A stretch of 62,438 nt of DNA from Litchfieldia stipae (GTDB lineage Bacteria > Bacillota > Bacilli > Bacillales > Bacillaceae_L). Location of the stretch: assembly GCF_014837155.1 (NCBI RefSeq), contig NZ_JACYHA010000021.1, positions 1 through 62,438 on the forward strand, given 5' to 3'. The position numbers and the translations under genes were made by a program. Under the pieces are notes generated by a model. The model searched no databases, had not been told where the DNA came from, and saw only the letters and a list, made by a program, of their open reading frames with translations. Below, piece after piece: positions 36,673-47,090 of this stretch (position 1 is the stretch's first letter; each line of letters starts with the position of its first letter).

Positions 36673-39600
36673 TTACTCTTTAGTCACAGTATCCTTAAGC
36701 ACTTCTTCTTCAAGTGTATCGTTATCTAATGCAACACCTTCTGATTGATTTGTATCGTCATCATCTTCAGTGTCGCGCATTTCTATTTCTTGCTCATCTT
36801 CAGAAAGGATTTTAACATCCATTCCTAGTGATTGGAGTTCTTTCATTAATACTTTAAATGATTCAGGTACGCCTGGCTCTGGAACATTTTCACCTTTAAC
36901 GATGGCTTCATATGTCTTCACACGACCAACAACATCATCTGATTTAACTGTAAGAATCTCTTGTAATGTATATGCAGCACCATAAGCTTCAAGTGCCCAT
37001 ACCTCCATCTCACCGAAACGCTGTCCACCAAATTGTGCTTTACCACCAAGTGGCTGCTGTGTAACAAGTGAGTATGGTCCAGTTGAACGTGCATGTAGCT
37101 TATCGTCAACCATGTGAGCAAGCTTGATCATATACATAACCCCAACAGATACACGGTTATCAAATGGTTCTCCTGTTCTTCCATCATATAGTACAGTTTT
37201 TGCATCACGTGACATACCGGCCTCTTCAAGAGTGCCCCATACATCTTCCTCACGTGCACCATCAAATACTGGTGAAGCAACATGTATTCCTAGCTTTCTT
37301 GCAGCCATCCCTAAATGAAGCTCAAGCACTTGCCCGATGTTCATACGAGATGGAACCCCAAGTGGATTTAACATGATATCGATTGGTGTGCCATCTGGAA
37401 GGTATGGCATATCTTCTTCTGGAAGAATACGTGAGATAACCCCTTTGTTACCATGTCGTCCTGCCATTTTATCTCCCTCAGAGATTTTACGTTTCTGAAC
37501 GATATAAGCACGAACTAATTGGTTAACACCTGGTGGTAATTCATCACCATCTTCACGATTGAAGACTTTAACATCTAATACGATTCCGCCACCACCGTGT
37601 GGAACTCGTAAAGATGTGTCACGTACTTCACGCGCTTTTTCACCGAAGATTGCATGTAAAAGGCGTTCTTCAGCAGTTAATTCGGTTACTCCCTTAGGTG
37701 TAACCTTTCCTACTAGTAAATCTCCGTCTTTTACTTCTGCACCAACACGAATGATCCCGCGCTCATCAAGATTACGTAGTGCATCCTCACCAACGTTTGG
37801 AATATCACGTGTGATTTCTTCTGGTCCAAGCTTTGTATCACGAGACTCTGACTCATACTCTTCAATATGAATAGACGTATATACATCATCTTTTACAAGT
37901 CGTTGGCTCATGATGATTGCATCCTCGTAGTTATAACCATCCCATGTCATAAACCCAACAAGAACGTTTCTACCAAGTGCTAATTCACCTTTTTCCATCG
38001 ACGGACCATCTGCTAGAATTTCACCCTTCACAACTTCGTCTCCAACCGATACGATTGGACGTTGGTTGTAACACATACCTTGGTTTGAACGGATGAATTT
38101 CATCATACGATATTTATCTAAGTCACCTTTGACTTTTTGTCCATCAACTTCTGTGTAGCGTCTTACCCAAACTTGCTTCGCTTCAACGCGCTCAACAACT
38201 CCAGGGTACTTACAGATCACCGCTGCCCCAGAATCCTTCGCTGATACGTGTTCCATACCAGTTCCAACAATTGGAGATTCCGGTTGCATAAGTGGTACTG
38301 CTTGACGTTGCATGTTCGCTCCCATTAGAGCACGGTTAGAGTCATCGTTTTCTAAGAATGGGATACATGCTGTCGCTGCTGATACAACCTGTTTAGGAGA
38401 TACGTCCATGTAATCAACTCGGTCACGATTAACCACCGTATTCTCACCACGGAAACGCGCGATGATATCTTCATCGATAAATGAACCATCTTCTGCTAAG
38501 CGAACGTTCGCTTGGGCAACTACATAGTTGTCTTCTTCGTCTGCTGTTAAGTAATCAATACGAGTCGTTACCTTTCCTGTCTCAGGATCTACTCGGCGAT
38601 ATGGAGTTTCGATAAATCCAAATCGGTTTACTTTTGCAAATGACGATAATGAGTTAATTAATCCGATGTTCGGTCCCTCAGGAGTCTCAATCGGACACAT
38701 ACGACCATAGTGAGAGTAGTGAACGTCACGCACTTCAAATCCAGCACGTTCTCTTGTTAATCCACCAGGTCCAAGAGCTGATAATCTTCGTTTATGAGTT
38801 AATTCACCAAGTGGATTCGTTTGATCCATGAATTGAGAAAGCTGAGAGCTTCCGAAGAACTCTTTCATTGATGCAATAACTGGACGAATATTAATCAGTT
38901 GTTGTGGTGTAATCGTGTTTGTGTCTTGGATTGACATTCTTTCACGTACTACACGTTCCATTCTAGACAAACCGATTCGGAATTGATTCTGTAGTAATTC
39001 ACCAACAGAACGTAAACGACGGTTACCTAAATGATCAATATCATCTGTGTCTCCAACTTGATGTAATAAATTAAAGAAATAACTAATAGAAGCGATAATA
39101 TCAGATTGTGAAATATTCTTAACAGATTCATCTGTATAAGCATTTCCAATCACATTAATTACAAGCTCGCCATCAGGATCGCTTGGAGCGAAAATTTTGA
39201 TAGATTGAACAGTTGTATCCTCATTTAGAACGCCACCAGAAGGTGTTAACGTCTTAAATCCAATCCCATTTTCTAGGTTTGGTAGAATACGATCTAGTGT
39301 TCTTCTATCTAATAGAGTACCTTTTTCCGCAATAATTTCACCAGTTTCACCATCTACTAACGTTTCTGCTAATCTTTGGTTAAACAAGCGATTTTTTATA
39401 TGAAGCTTTTTATTAATCTTATAACGACCTACATTCGCTAAATCATAACGTTTTGGGTCGAAAAAGCGAGATTCTAACAAACTTTTTGCATTTTCTACAG
39501 TAGGTGGCTCACCTGGGCGTAGTCTTTCATATATTTCAAGTAACGCTTTTTCAGTGCTTTCTGTATTGTCTTTCTCAAGTGTGTTTCTTAAATATTCGTT

Positions 39601-40239
39601 ATCACCAAATAGATCAAGAATCTCTTGGTCAGAACCAAATCCAAGCGCACGCAAAAGAACCGTAACAGGTAATTTACGAGTACGATCGATACGGACATGT
39701 ACTACATCCTTAGCATCTGTTTCATACTCAAGCCAAGCACCACGGTTTGGAATAACGGTTGCAGTGTATCCACGCTTACCGTTTTTGTCTACTTTACCAC
39801 TGAAATAAACACTCGGGGATCTTACTAACTGGGAAACGATAACACGTTCAGCACCATTGATGACAAACGTACCTGTTTCAGTCATTAATGGGAAATCTCC
39901 CATAAAGACATCTTGATCTTTTACTTCGCCAGTTTCTTTGTTAATTAGGCGCACCTTTACACGCAATGGCGCAGAATATGTTACATCACGCTCTTTAGTT
40001 TCTTCCACTGAATATTTAGGTTCCCCTAAACTATAATCAATGAATTCTAATGATAGGTTACCAGTGAAATCTTCAATAGGAGAAATATCTTGGAACATTT
40101 CTCTTAATCCCTCATCAAGAAACCATTGATAGGAAGAGGTTTGGATTTCGATAAGATTCGGTAATTCTAATACTTCACTAATGCGAGCATAACTTCTTCG
40201 TTGGCGGTGTCGTCCATACTGAACTAGTTGACCTGTCAA
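36673..40239 (-). CDS. rpoB: DNA-directed RNA polymerase subunit beta
   Basis: The 1188-residue subunit that forms the catalytic centre with beta'. The rifampicin region ([20 protein letters not shown], then [10 protein letters not shown]) has wild-type residues. The C-terminus carries an acidic extension before the end. A TTG at 40239 ([17 protein letters not shown]) is chosen because AGAGG is 8 bases upstream and it aligns with the B. subtilis start; a GTG at 40248 would overlap that site. Confidence 0.97.
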   Translation of the reverse strand: MTGQLVQYGRHRQRRSYARISEVLELPNLIEIQTSSYQWFLDEGLREMFQDISPIEDFTGNLSLEFIDYSLGEPKYSVEETKERDVTYSAPLRVKVRLINKETGEVKDQDVFMGDFPLMTETGTFVINGAERVIVSQLVRSPSVYFSGKVDKNGKRGYTATVIPNRGAWLEYETDAKDVVHVRIDRTRKLPVTVLLRALGFGSDQEILDLFGDNEYLRNTLEKDNTESTEKALLEIYERLRPGEPPTVENAKSLLESRFFDPKRYDLANVGRYKINKKLHIKNRLFNQRLAETLVDGETGEIIAEKGTLLDRRTLDRILPNLENGIGFKTLTPSGGVLNEDTTVQSIKIFAPSDPDGELVINVIGNAYTDESVKNISQSDIIASISYFFNLLHQVGDTDDIDHLGNRRLRSVGELLQNQFRIGLSRMERVVRERMSIQDTNTITPQQLINIRPVIASMKEFFGSSQLSQFMDQTNPLGELTHKRRLSALGPGGLTRERAGFEVRDVHYSHYGRMCPIETPEGPNIGLINSLSSFAKVNRFGFIETPYRRVDPETGKVTTRIDYLTADEEDNYVVAQANVRLAEDGSFIDEDIIARFRGENTVVNRDRVDYMDVSPKQVVSAATACIPFLENDDSNRALMGANMQRQAVPLMQPESPIVGTGMEHVSAKDSGAAVICKYPGVVERVEAKQVWVRRYTEVDGQKVKGDLDKYRMMKFIRSNQGMCYNQRPIVSVGDEVVKGEILADGPSMEKGELALGRNVLVGFMTWDGYNYEDAIIMSQRLVKDDVYTSIHIEEYESESRDTKLGPEEITRDIPNVGEDALRNLDERGIIRVGAEVKDGDLLVGKVTPKGVTELTAEERLLHAIFGEKAREVRDTSLRVPHGGGGIVLDVKVFNREDGDELPPGVNQLVRAYIVQKRKISEGDKMAGRHGNKGVISRILPEEDMPYLPDGTPIDIMLNPLGVPSRMNIGQVLELHLGMAARKLGIHVASPVFDGAREEDVWGTLEEAGMSRDAKTVLYDGRTGEPFDNRVSVGVMYMIKLAHMVDDKLHARSTGPYSLVTQQPLGGKAQFGGQRFGEMEVWALEAYGAAYTLQEILTVKSDDVVGRVKTYEAIVKGENVPEPGVPESFKVLMKELQSLGMDVKILSEDEQEIEMRDTEDDDDTNQSEGVALDNDTLEEEVLKDTVTKE

Positions 40240-40315
40240 CTCATTCACCTCTCAAATCAAGCGTTTTTTAAAAAAATAAAGCTATTATTTTGCATCTATA
40301 GTAGAATACCTATAG

Positions 40316-40348
40316 ACAAAAAGAAAAAGGGTTTCATTCAAGAAAACC
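40316..40348 (-). terminator. Possible attenuator in the rpoB leader
   Basis: On the minus strand GGTTTTC and GAAACC form a short stem around TTGAAT, followed by CTTTTTCTTTTT. It lies between the rpoB promoter and rpoB and could reduce readthrough. Confidence 0.5.
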
Positions 40349-40463
40349 ACATTTTTCATCATAACGAACTATTGATTTTATTAGTTTTTCCATACTTTCT
40401 AATATTATACATTATAATAAAAAATTAGTTCTGCATGAAAAATATACATATTGGCATTTTATA

Positions 40464-40492
40464 ATGTTAACATAGGTAAAAATAACCGTCAA
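40464..40492 (-). promoter_or_regulatory. Probable sigma-A promoter of rpoBC
   Basis: TTGACG (40487-40492) and TAACAT (40464-40469) are 17 bp apart on the minus strand, just at the end of ybxB. It would give rpoBC transcription with a leader of about 220 nt. The -10 box matches only 4 of 6 positions. Confidence 0.6.
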
Positions 40493-41091
40493 CCTTTTTT
40501 TGATTTTATGATATAATACCCTTTTTTCTTAAGCACAACCTCAACCTCAGAAAAAATTGATTCTAATTTCTCTATGGCCGACGGCGCCCCTTGCTTCTTC
40601 TGAATAACTACCCATAATTCTCCACCGTCAATTAAGCGGTGATAGCTTTCAGTTAATATTTCATGAACTACTTTTTTACCTGCACGAATTGGCGGATTGG
40701 TTAGGATCGCAGCATAATTAGTATGTGTTACATTCTCAAATAGGTCACTCTTATAAATCAGAGCATTATCTATTTGATTAAGCTTCGCATTTTCCTTTGC
40801 TAATTCAATTGCCCTCTCATTCACATCGATCATTTCAATTGTTCTTTGCGAAAATTCCTTGGCAATCGAAAGTCCGATTGGTCCATAACCACAACCTACG
40901 TCTAGAATTTGTCCTTCTTCTGATGGTTCTACAAAACTTTCGATTAGTAATCTCGAACCAAAATCTACTTCTTTTTTCGAAAACACACCATTATCACTCG
41001 TAAATTGATATGTATGATTTCTTAATTCAAAGGTCCATCGCACGGGATTACTTGCTACAGATGGTTGACTAGTATAGTAATGATCACTCAT
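40489..41091 (-). CDS. ybxB: Class I SAM-dependent methyltransferase (RsmC-like, YbxB)
   Basis: A 200-residue methyltransferase with the SAM motif ILDVGCGYGPIGL (about 61-73) and catalytic NPPIRAGK (NPPF-like motif of N2-guanine rRNA methyltransferases, about 132-139). It resembles the C-terminal domain of RsmC; its exact rRNA target is not known from the sequence. It is conserved between rplL and rpoB in Bacillus. Confidence 0.9.
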   Translation of the reverse strand: MSDHYYTSQPSVASNPVRWTFELRNHTYQFTSDNGVFSKKEVDFGSRLLIESFVEPSEEGQILDVGCGYGPIGLSIAKEFSQRTIEMIDVNERAIELAKENAKLNQIDNALIYKSDLFENVTHTNYAAILTNPPIRAGKKVVHEILTESYHRLIDGGELWVVIQKKQGAPSAIEKLESIFSEVEVVLKKKGYYIIKSKKG

Positions 41092-41272
41092 TAGTCTCGC
41101 ACCTCCTCCATTAAGAAGTATTTACTTATTCCCATTTATCTAAACTATTTCTTGGAAGTATAGTATGTAGTGACTTTTTTTCGTAGAGATTCACTGATTA
41201 AGCGCATCTCCCCTATCAAAGATGCATCTCTTGAGGTACCACTCACTTACTTAGAGGTTTTTTGGTAGAGTT

Positions 41273-41299
41273 AAAAAAAAGCCCGCAATTACTGCGAGC
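41273..41299 (-). terminator. Terminator after rplJ-rplL
   Basis: On the minus strand GCTCGCA and TGCGGGC form a 7-bp stem (one G-T pair) around GTAAT, followed by eight T residues. It lies 12 bases after rplL; ybxB and rpoBC would depend on readthrough or their own promoters. Confidence 0.9.
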
Positions 41300-41311
41300 T
41301 TTTTATCTTAA

Positions 41312-41671
41312 TTACTTAACTTCTACGCCAGCTCCAACTTCTTCAAGTTTAGCTTTGATTTCTTCAGCTTCTTCTTTAGAAGCTCCTTCTTTAATAGCTT
41401 TTGGAGTGTTGTCAACTAATTCTTTAGCTTCTTTTAAGCCAAGACCAGTGATTTCACGTACTACTTTGATAACCTTGATTTTTTGAGCACCAGCAGAAGC
41501 TAATACTACATCAAATTCAGTTTGCTCAGCAGCTTCAGCAGCACCGCCAGCAGCTACAGCTACAGGAGCAGCAGCAGTTACACCAAATTCTTCTTCGATT
41601 GCTTTTACTAAGTCATTTAATTCTAAAACAGTCATATTTTTAACTGCTTCAATGATTTGTTCTTGAGTCAT
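41312..41671 (-). CDS. rplL: 50S ribosomal protein L7/L12
   Basis: A 119-residue stalk protein. N-terminal dimerisation domain ([18 protein letters not shown]), Ala/Gly-rich hinge (about 35-50) and C-terminal factor-recruiting domain ([19 protein letters not shown]-like, here [15 protein letters not shown]). The ATG at 41671 has AAGGAGG upstream; the extension to 41701 crosses that site. Confidence 0.97.
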   Translation of the reverse strand: MTQEQIIEAVKNMTVLELNDLVKAIEEEFGVTAAAPVAVAAGGAAEAAEQTEFDVVLASAGAQKIKVIKVVREITGLGLKEAKELVDNTPKAIKEGASKEEAEEIKAKLEEVGAGVEVK

Positions 41672-41726
41672 TGTATGTTTCCTCCTTGGAATATTTATCA
41701 ATTTGTTTTTTTATATCGGGTAAAGA

Positions 41727-42227
41727 TTAAGCGCCTTGTTCTTCTTTTTGATCTGCAACTGCTTTAGTTGCAAGAGCAAAGTTGCGAATTGGAGCTTGAA
41801 GTACGCTAAGCAACATTGAAAGTAAACCTTCGCGTGATGGAAGTTCAGCAAGAGCTTTAACTTCTTCAACTGTAGCGATATTTCCTTCGATAACACCAGC
41901 TTTAATTTCTAACGCTTCATGCTTTTTAGCAAAGTCGTTAAGAATTTTCGCAGGAGCTACTACGTCATCAGCACTGAATGCAATAGCATTAGGTCCAGTT
42001 AACGCTTCGTTAATACCAGCTAATTCAGCCGCTTCAGCTGCACGACGAGTCATAGTATTTTTGTATACTTTGAATTCGACACCAGCTTCACGAAGTTGCT
42101 TACGAAGTTCAGTTACTTCAGCAACCGTTAATCCACGATAGTCAACAACGATTGTTGATTTACTTTCACGGAACTTAGTTTCGATCTCAGATACGATTTG
42201 TTTCTTTTGTTCTACAGCACTGCTCAT
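41727..42227 (-). CDS. rplJ: 50S ribosomal protein L10
   Basis: A 166-residue base of the ribosomal stalk; it binds several L7/L12 dimers through its C-terminal helix. Start [15 protein letters not shown] at 42227, with AGGAGGTG upstream. It is the first gene behind the L10 leader, through which the L10-L7/L12 complex represses its own synthesis. Confidence 0.97.
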   Translation of the reverse strand: MSSAVEQKKQIVSEIETKFRESKSTIVVDYRGLTVAEVTELRKQLREAGVEFKVYKNTMTRRAAEAAELAGINEALTGPNAIAFSADDVVAPAKILNDFAKKHEALEIKAGVIEGNIATVEEVKALAELPSREGLLSMLLSVLQAPIRNFALATKAVADQKEEQGA

Positions 42228-42283
42228 TCTTACACCTCCTATAGTTTTTATAAACACTTAATACCGATTCGGTGTAAAAGTAT

Positions 42284-42410
42284 AAAAAACCTCTACGCCC
42301 TGCAGACGTAGAGGTGGTATATAGCAATTAATGCATTACAAAAATGCGATTACTACACCTCGGCAGGCCGATATTTAAGCTTGATATGCAAGCACCTACT
42401 GTCTACGGTA
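42284..42410 (-). ncRNA. L10 leader RNA with intrinsic terminator
   Basis: The minus strand contains the conserved L10-binding region (CGTAGACAGTAGGTGCTTG, 42390-42408 area, and GGCCTGCCGAGG) followed by a terminator, CCTCTACG/CGTAGAGG (perfect 8 bp, 42290-42314) with a T6 tract. In Bacillaceae L10(L12)4 binding here promotes termination upstream of rplJ. Recognition rests on these motifs and on position. Confidence 0.9.
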
Positions 42411-42439
42411 CAAATGATATTTTTTTAACAACAGAATAT

Positions 42440-42468
42440 ATTATATTTTAAACGTTATTAAAAGTCAA
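42440..42468 (-). promoter_or_regulatory. Sigma-A promoter of rplJ-rplL
   Basis: TTGACT (42463-42468) and TATAAT (42440-42445) are 17 bp apart on the minus strand, just beyond the rplA stop. It drives the L10 leader. Confidence 0.88.
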
Positions 42469-42474
42469 CTTCCA

Positions 42475-43176
42475 TTATTTAGAAGCAACAAATGTAGAAG
42501 CGTCTACTTTTACGCCAGGTCCCATTGTAGAAGAAACAGCGATGTTCTTCATGTAAGTACCTTTTGCAGCAGCAGGCTTAACTTTTAATAAAGTTTCATA
42601 AATAGTTGTGAAGTTTTCTGCTAACTTTTGATCTTCAAAAGAAATTTTTCCGATTGGAACATGGATGTTTCCAGCTTTATCAACGCGGTATTCAACTTTA
42701 CCAGCTTTGATTTCTTTAACAGCTTTGTCTACATCAAATGTAACTGTTCCTGTTTTAGGGTTTGGCATTAAACCTTTAGGTCCTAATACACGACCAAGCT
42801 TACCAACTTCACCCATCATGTCAGGTGTAGCTACGATTACGTCAAACTCAAACCAACCTTGAGTAATCTTTGTGATATAGTCGCTATCTCCAACATAGTC
42901 AGCTCCAGCAGCTTCTGCTTCTTTCGCTTTCTCACCTTTAGCAAACACTAATACGCGTTGTGTTTTACCAGTTCCGTTTGGAAGCACTACTGCTCCACGG
43001 ATTTGTTGGTCAGCTTTCTTAGGGTCTACACCTAAACGGAATGCAACTTCAACAGTAGCATCAAATTTAGCTGTACTTGTTTTTTTCGCTAATTCAATTG
43101 CTTCAGCAACTGGATATGCTTTTGTACGATCTACTAATTTAGCAGCTTCAACGTACTTTTTACCTCTTTTTGCCAT
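42475..43176 (-). CDS. rplA: 50S ribosomal protein L1
   Basis: A 233-residue protein of the mobile L1 stalk next to the E site ([32 protein letters not shown]). It follows rplK by 111 bp in the usual order and has GGAGGAAAT upstream. Confidence 0.97.
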   Translation of the reverse strand: MAKRGKKYVEAAKLVDRTKAYPVAEAIELAKKTSTAKFDATVEVAFRLGVDPKKADQQIRGAVVLPNGTGKTQRVLVFAKGEKAKEAEAAGADYVGDSDYITKITQGWFEFDVIVATPDMMGEVGKLGRVLGPKGLMPNPKTGTVTFDVDKAVKEIKAGKVEYRVDKAGNIHVPIGKISFEDQKLAENFTTIYETLLKVKPAAAKGTYMKNIAVSSTMGPGVKVDASTFVASK

Positions 43177-43287
43177 GATATTTCCTCCTCGAATGTGGTT
43201 TTAACGGATTTACCTCCCACGAATAAAGGTTGCGAACAGGTATAACCTAGTAACGCAACCCCCCAATACATGTGACATTACACAGGA

Positions 43288-43713
43288 TTAGTCTTCGATA
43301 ACAATTCCCATGCTGCGTGCAGTTCCTTCAACCATACGCATTGCAGATTCAACACTAGCCGCATTTAAGTCCGGCATTTTTGTTTCTGCGATTTCGCGTA
43401 CTTTGTCACGCTTAACTGTCGCTACTTTATTACGGTTTGGTTCACCAGAACCTGACTCGATTCCAGCCGCCTTCTTAAGAAGAACTGCAGCAGGAGGAGT
43501 TTTCGTAATAAATGTAAATGAACGGTCCTCAAATACCGTGATTTCAACAGGGATGATCAATCCAGCTTGTTCAGCTGTACGTGCGTTAAATTCTTTACAG
43601 AATCCCATGATATTAACACCGGCTTGACCTAAAGCTGGTCCAACTGGTGGCGCTGGATTAGCTTTTCCAGCAGGAATTTGTAATTTAACCATTTTAATTA
43701 CTTTTTTAGCCAC
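43288..43713 (-). CDS. rplK: 50S ribosomal protein L11
   Basis: A 141-residue protein of the GTPase-associated centre, needed for RelA activation and thiopeptide binding. The GTG at 43713 begins (M)[19 protein letters not shown] and has AAGGAGG 8 bases upstream; the longer frame to 43770 lacks support. The proline-rich [16 protein letters not shown] segment is intact. Confidence 0.96.
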   Translation of the reverse strand: MAKKVIKMVKLQIPAGKANPAPPVGPALGQAGVNIMGFCKEFNARTAEQAGLIIPVEITVFEDRSFTFITKTPPAAVLLKKAAGIESGSGEPNRNKVATVKRDKVREIAETKMPDLNAASVESAMRMVEGTARSMGIVIED

Positions 43714-43842
43714 GGTACACACCTCCTTAAAGTCCGTGATGTGGTAATAGGGGTTTTCCCTCCCACTCATCTCTTTATATAAAGATAATTTTATTATCCT
43801 TACATGTCTTGGTCATGTCTTTTAGACATACTGACCTTTGAA

Positions 43843-43871
43843 ATTTTAACACTATACTAAATAGATTTCAA
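43843..43871 (-). promoter_or_regulatory. Sigma-A promoter of rplK-rplA
   Basis: TTGAAA (43866-43871) and TAAAAT (43843-43848) are 17 bp apart on the minus strand, about 130 bp upstream of rplK. The leader then holds a hairpin (GGTCA...TGTCT, 43811-43836) of unknown role. Confidence 0.78.
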
Positions 43872-43940
43872 GTTTTTTCTAGAGTTTTTTTGAAATTAAC
43901 TTAAAATCCTTCTGTATCTCAATTTCTTTCAATCAAATTC

Positions 43941-44474
43941 TTATAATTTCTCAATTTGAGCAAAGTCTAGTTCAACAGGAGTTTCTCTCCCAAACATATT
44001 AACATGAACTTTTACTTTATGCTTGTCCAGATCGATGTCTTCAATACTTCCAGTGAAATTAGCAAATGGCCCTTCGTTTACTCGGACAGTTTCTTTTAAT
44101 TCAAAGTCGACTTCTACCGACTTTTCATCAACACCCATGCGCTTAAGTAGACTAGTAACCTCATCTGGTAATAATGGAGTTGGCTTTGAACCTGAACCTG
44201 CAGATCCAACAAACCCTGTTACTCCTGGAGTATTACGAACTACGTACCATGAATCATCAGTCATGATGATTTCAACCAAAACATAACCTGGGAATACTTT
44301 TTTCTTTACAACTTTCTTTTTGCCGTTCTTGATTTCTGTTTCTTCTTCTTCAGGAACAACAACGCGGAAAATCTTATCCTGCATCCCCATAGATTCTACA
44401 CGTTTTTCTAAATTTGCTTTTACTTTATTTTCATAACCTGAATACGTATGTACTACATACCAATTTTTTTCCAT
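43941..44474 (-). CDS. nusG: Transcription termination/antitermination factor NusG
   Basis: A 177-residue elongation factor with the NGN domain (VHTYSGYENKVKANL, residues 7-21) and a C-terminal KOW domain (EGPFANFTGSIEDIDLDKHKV). It binds RNA polymerase and modulates pausing. It follows secE by 128 bp with a terminator-like hairpin between them. Confidence 0.97.
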   Translation of the reverse strand: MEKNWYVVHTYSGYENKVKANLEKRVESMGMQDKIFRVVVPEEEETEIKNGKKKVVKKKVFPGYVLVEIIMTDDSWYVVRNTPGVTGFVGSAGSGSKPTPLLPDEVTSLLKRMGVDEKSVEVDFELKETVRVNEGPFANFTGSIEDIDLDKHKVKVHVNMFGRETPVELDFAQIEKL

Positions 44475-44533
44475 TCGTTAGGACAACCAGCTGTCCGTCC
44501 CTCCCCTTGATCTTTTATAGGATTAACGCAATT

Positions 44534-44553
44534 AAAAAAACCCGTAAACGGGC
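44534..44553 (-). terminator. Terminator-like hairpin between secE and nusG
   Basis: On the minus strand GCCCG/CGGG with a TTTA loop is followed by seven T residues. The stem is short, but the U-tract is strong. It would partly uncouple nusG from secE unless nusG has its own promoter. Confidence 0.65.
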
Positions 44554-44602
44554 TTTTACTGACTACATTATTTACCATCATTATACCATGACTTTGTATG
44601 AC

Positions 44603-44785
44603 TTATTCAATAACCATACGAATTAATTTTGAAATACCTGTATCAATGAGTGCAAAGAAAACAGACACGAAAGTAATTGTTGATAAAACGATAATTGTAT
44701 ATCGAGTTAACTCTTTCCTTTTAGGCCAGCTAACTTTTTTCATTTCACGAGCAACACTTTGGAAAAACTTTACTAGACGCTGCAT
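44603..44785 (-). CDS. secE: Preprotein translocase subunit SecE
   Basis: A 60-residue single-helix SecE that clamps SecY. The amphipathic segment (REMKKVSWPKRKELTRYT, about 13-30) and one transmembrane helix (about 31-55) are the family hallmark. It follows rpmG by 30 bp. Confidence 0.96.
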   Translation of the reverse strand: MQRLVKFFQSVAREMKKVSWPKRKELTRYTIIVLSTITFVSVFFALIDTGISKLIRMVIE

Positions 44786-44815
44786 TATGTTACCTCCAAC
44801 AGTTTTAGAAAAATC

Positions 44816-44965
44816 CTATTTTGTTTCACGATGTATTGTGTGGTTATTACAAGTCTTGCAAAACTTCTTTAATTCAAGGCGCTCTTCTGCTTTGCCTGAG
44901 TTAATCATAGTTGTATAATTACGACTCGCACAGTCATTACATGCTAAAACTACTTTTTTGCTCAT
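44816..44965 (-). CDS. rpmG: 50S ribosomal protein L33
   Basis: A 49-residue protein ([12 protein letters not shown]...) with two CxxC pairs (CNDC, CKTC), so it is a zinc-binding L33 form. The second of two adjacent ATGs (44965) is better spaced from GGAAGG. It heads rpmG-secE-nusG behind a clear promoter. Confidence 0.95.
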   Translation of the reverse strand: MSKKVVLACNDCASRNYTTMINSGKAEERLELKKFCKTCNNHTIHRETK

Positions 44966-45020
44966 CATTAGCACCTTCCGCTATGATAATAATTATAATA
45001 ATTGTATAAATTCTTTAAAA

Positions 45021-45049
45021 ATGTAACATAAGCTTGTTCTGGATGTCAA
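45021..45049 (-). promoter_or_regulatory. Sigma-A promoter of rpmG-secE-nusG
   Basis: TTGACA (45044-45049) and TTACAT (45021-45026) are 17 bp apart on the minus strand, 56 bp upstream of rpmG. Confidence 0.85.
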
Positions 45050-45095
45050 TACTCCAGGGAAAGGGCTTTCGGTTGCACTTCACGTATGTGTCAAA

Positions 45096-45746
45096 TTAAA
45101 GACTGATTTCTCTAATCTCTAAGTATCGTTCAAGTTTGCGTTTGACCCGCTGCAGGGCATTATCAATGGATTTCACATGTCTGTTTAAATCCTCTGATAT
45201 CTCTTGATACGAACGACCATCGAGATAAAGTGCCAATACTTTCCTTTCTAAGTCACTCAATAGCTCTGCCATTTTGATTTCAATATCATCAAATTTCTCT
45301 TGATTTATGATCAACTCTTCTGGATCCATCACCTTTGCTCCAGAAATGACATCCATTAAGGTGCGATCAGATTCCTCATCATAAATAGGCTTGTCCAATG
45401 AAACATAAGAATTCAACGGGATATGCTTTTGTCTTGTTGCTGTCTTAATAGCTGTGATAATCTGCCTCGTAATACAAAGCTCAGCAAAGGCTTTGAACGA
45501 AGTAAGCTTGTCCTCTTTGAAATCACGAATGGCTTTATATAGACCAATCATTCCTTCTTGAACAATATCCTCTCTGTCAGCACCAATCAGAAAATATGAC
45601 CGGGCTTTTGCACGTACAAAATTCTTGTACTTGTTAATTAGGTAATCGAGTGCATCACTTTCACCAGAATGAACTAATTCTACGACTTCCTCATCTTCTA
45701 ATCGTTCATACACTGTGTTGACTTTTCCATTGAAGTTTGAAATCAC
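45096..45746 (-). CDS. sigH: RNA polymerase sigma factor SigH
   Basis: Sigma-H (Spo0H) directs transition-state and early sporulation genes and competence. The 216-residue protein has region 2 (DALDYLINKYKNFVRAKARSYF, GADREDIVQEGMIGLYKAIRDF) and region 4 (DGRSYQEISEDLNRHVKSIDNALQR split here). The GTG at 45746 has GGGGGG 6 bases upstream. It has its own sigma-A promoter and follows yacP. Confidence 0.97.
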   Translation of the reverse strand: MISNFNGKVNTVYERLEDEEVVELVHSGESDALDYLINKYKNFVRAKARSYFLIGADREDIVQEGMIGLYKAIRDFKEDKLTSFKAFAELCITRQIITAIKTATRQKHIPLNSYVSLDKPIYDEESDRTLMDVISGAKVMDPEELIINQEKFDDIEIKMAELLSDLERKVLALYLDGRSYQEISEDLNRHVKSIDNALQRVKRKLERYLEIREISL

Positions 45747-45780
45747 GTCGATCCCCCCGACCGGACTTGTAGATAGAAAT

Positions 45781-45810
45781 ATTATACAGGACTTTTTTTG
45801 AAGGCGTCAA
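45781..45810 (-). promoter_or_regulatory. Sigma-A promoter of sigH
   Basis: TTGACG (45805-45810) and TATAAT (45781-45786) are 18 bp apart on the minus strand, 35 bp upstream of sigH. In B. subtilis the sigH promoter is sigma-A dependent and repressed by AbrB; no AbrB site can be assigned by eye. Confidence 0.85.
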
Positions 45811-45814
45811 CAGG

Positions 45815-46324
45815 TCACTTCTCTCCTCGTCGCCATTTTTCGAATATTTCTATCATTTCATCTGTTAGTGGGATCTTTGTAATGCTTTTCTTTTGATAAG
45901 TTTTCTGGACTTTTTTTTCAATCCCCTTTTCAATCAAACCCATTTCAGTTTGTAATTCTCGTGCCGACTTTCTTAGAGCCCCTTGACCAAATATCGCCCA
46001 TTGCTCCGTATAATCTGAAGTCGCAACATGAATTTGGGTCCGCCGATCACTTAGCTCCTGAGCAAGTTTTTCAATCCGCTCATCTGCGGTTTCATTCTCT
46101 CTAGTAAAAATAACCTCTACCTTATGATTCTTACTTTTCTTTTCCGTCCCCTGAACAAGATGTGCGTCAAAAACAATAATCACTCGGTATCCCGTATAGG
46201 CTTGATATTCTGCCATTTTCTCAATAAGGATTTTTCGTGCTTCAGCAAAATCAACATTTTTTAGCTTTCGCAGCTCAGGCCATGCTCCAATTATGTTATA
46301 TCCATCAACAATGAGGATATCCAT
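45815..46324 (-). CDS. rae1: NYN-domain endoribonuclease (Rae1/YacP)
   Basis: A 169-residue PIN/NYN-type nuclease. B. subtilis Rae1 cuts mRNA in the ribosomal A site. The acidic active-site residues sit in LIVDGYNIIGAW (4-15), IVFDAH and the TADERIEKLAQEL segment. It is 5 bp after rlmB in the cysE-to-yacP cluster. Confidence 0.88.
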   Translation of the reverse strand: MDILIVDGYNIIGAWPELRKLKNVDFAEARKILIEKMAEYQAYTGYRVIIVFDAHLVQGTEKKSKNHKVEVIFTRENETADERIEKLAQELSDRRTQIHVATSDYTEQWAIFGQGALRKSARELQTEMGLIEKGIEKKVQKTYQKKSITKIPLTDEMIEIFEKWRRGEK

Positions 46325-46329
46325 CTTAC

Positions 46330-47073
46330 CTATTCACCTAGAGGGTTGCGTTTACGATATACCTCATACATGAGGAGGCTAGCTGCGACAGAAGCATTTA
46401 AGGAGGTAACCTTTCCCTTCATTGGTAGACGAACTAAGAAATCACATTTATCTTTGATTAATCTTCCCATTCCTTTTCCTTCACTACCAATAACAAGTCC
46501 TAAAGGCATCGTTCCATCCATCTTCCGATAATCGTCTTTGCCTGATGCATCAGTTCCAAAAATCCAAACCCCACGGTCCTTTAATTCATCAATTGTTCTA
46601 GCAAGATTAGTAACACGAGCGACTGGGATATATTCAATTGCTCCAGTTGATGCCTTCGCCACAGTTGCCGTTAATCCTACTGACCTTCTTTTTGGGATGA
46701 TTACACCATGAGCGCCTACACTGTCTGCTGTTCTTAAAATAGATCCAAGATTATGTGGATCCTCAAGTTCATCTAGTAAAAGGAAAAATGGCTGTTCTCC
46801 TCTTTCTTCTGCTACCTTAAATAAATCCTCTACCTCTGCATATTCATAAGCGGCCACTTGTGCAACAACGCCTTGATGATTACCTTCAACCATTTGATCA
46901 ATCTTCTTTTTTGGGACAATTTGAAGCATGACCCCATTCTCTTTAGCAAGATTGATTATGACACTCATAGATCCTTTTTGTGAACCTTCTGCAACTAAGA
47001 TTTTGTTGATATCTCGTTCAGATTTCAATGCTTCTATTACTGGATTTCTTCCAATGATAAAATCTGTTGACAT
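46330..47073 (-). CDS. rlmB: 23S rRNA 2'-O-methyltransferase RlmB (SpoU/TrmH family)
   Basis: A 247-residue SPOUT methyltransferase with an N-terminal L30e-like RNA-binding domain (about 1-75) and a C-terminal knotted domain. Motifs are DPHNLGSILRTADSVG, VIGSEGKGM and KVTSLNASVAASLLMYE. It is predicted to methylate a 23S guanosine. It lies 17 bp after mrnC. Confidence 0.92.
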   Translation of the reverse strand: MSTDFIIGRNPVIEALKSERDINKILVAEGSQKGSMSVIINLAKENGVMLQIVPKKKIDQMVEGNHQGVVAQVAAYEYAEVEDLFKVAEERGEQPFFLLLDELEDPHNLGSILRTADSVGAHGVIIPKRRSVGLTATVAKASTGAIEYIPVARVTNLARTIDELKDRGVWIFGTDASGKDDYRKMDGTMPLGLVIGSEGKGMGRLIKDKCDFLVRLPMKGKVTSLNASVAASLLMYEVYRKRNPLGE

Positions 47074-47090
47074 GGTAATCCTCCTTTCTT

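Noticed and set aside
36673-40239. Rifampicin-resistance or rpsL streptomycin-resistance changes
   Set aside because: The rpoB resistance region and the S12 PKKPNS and KDLPGVRYH segments show the usual sensitive-type residues.
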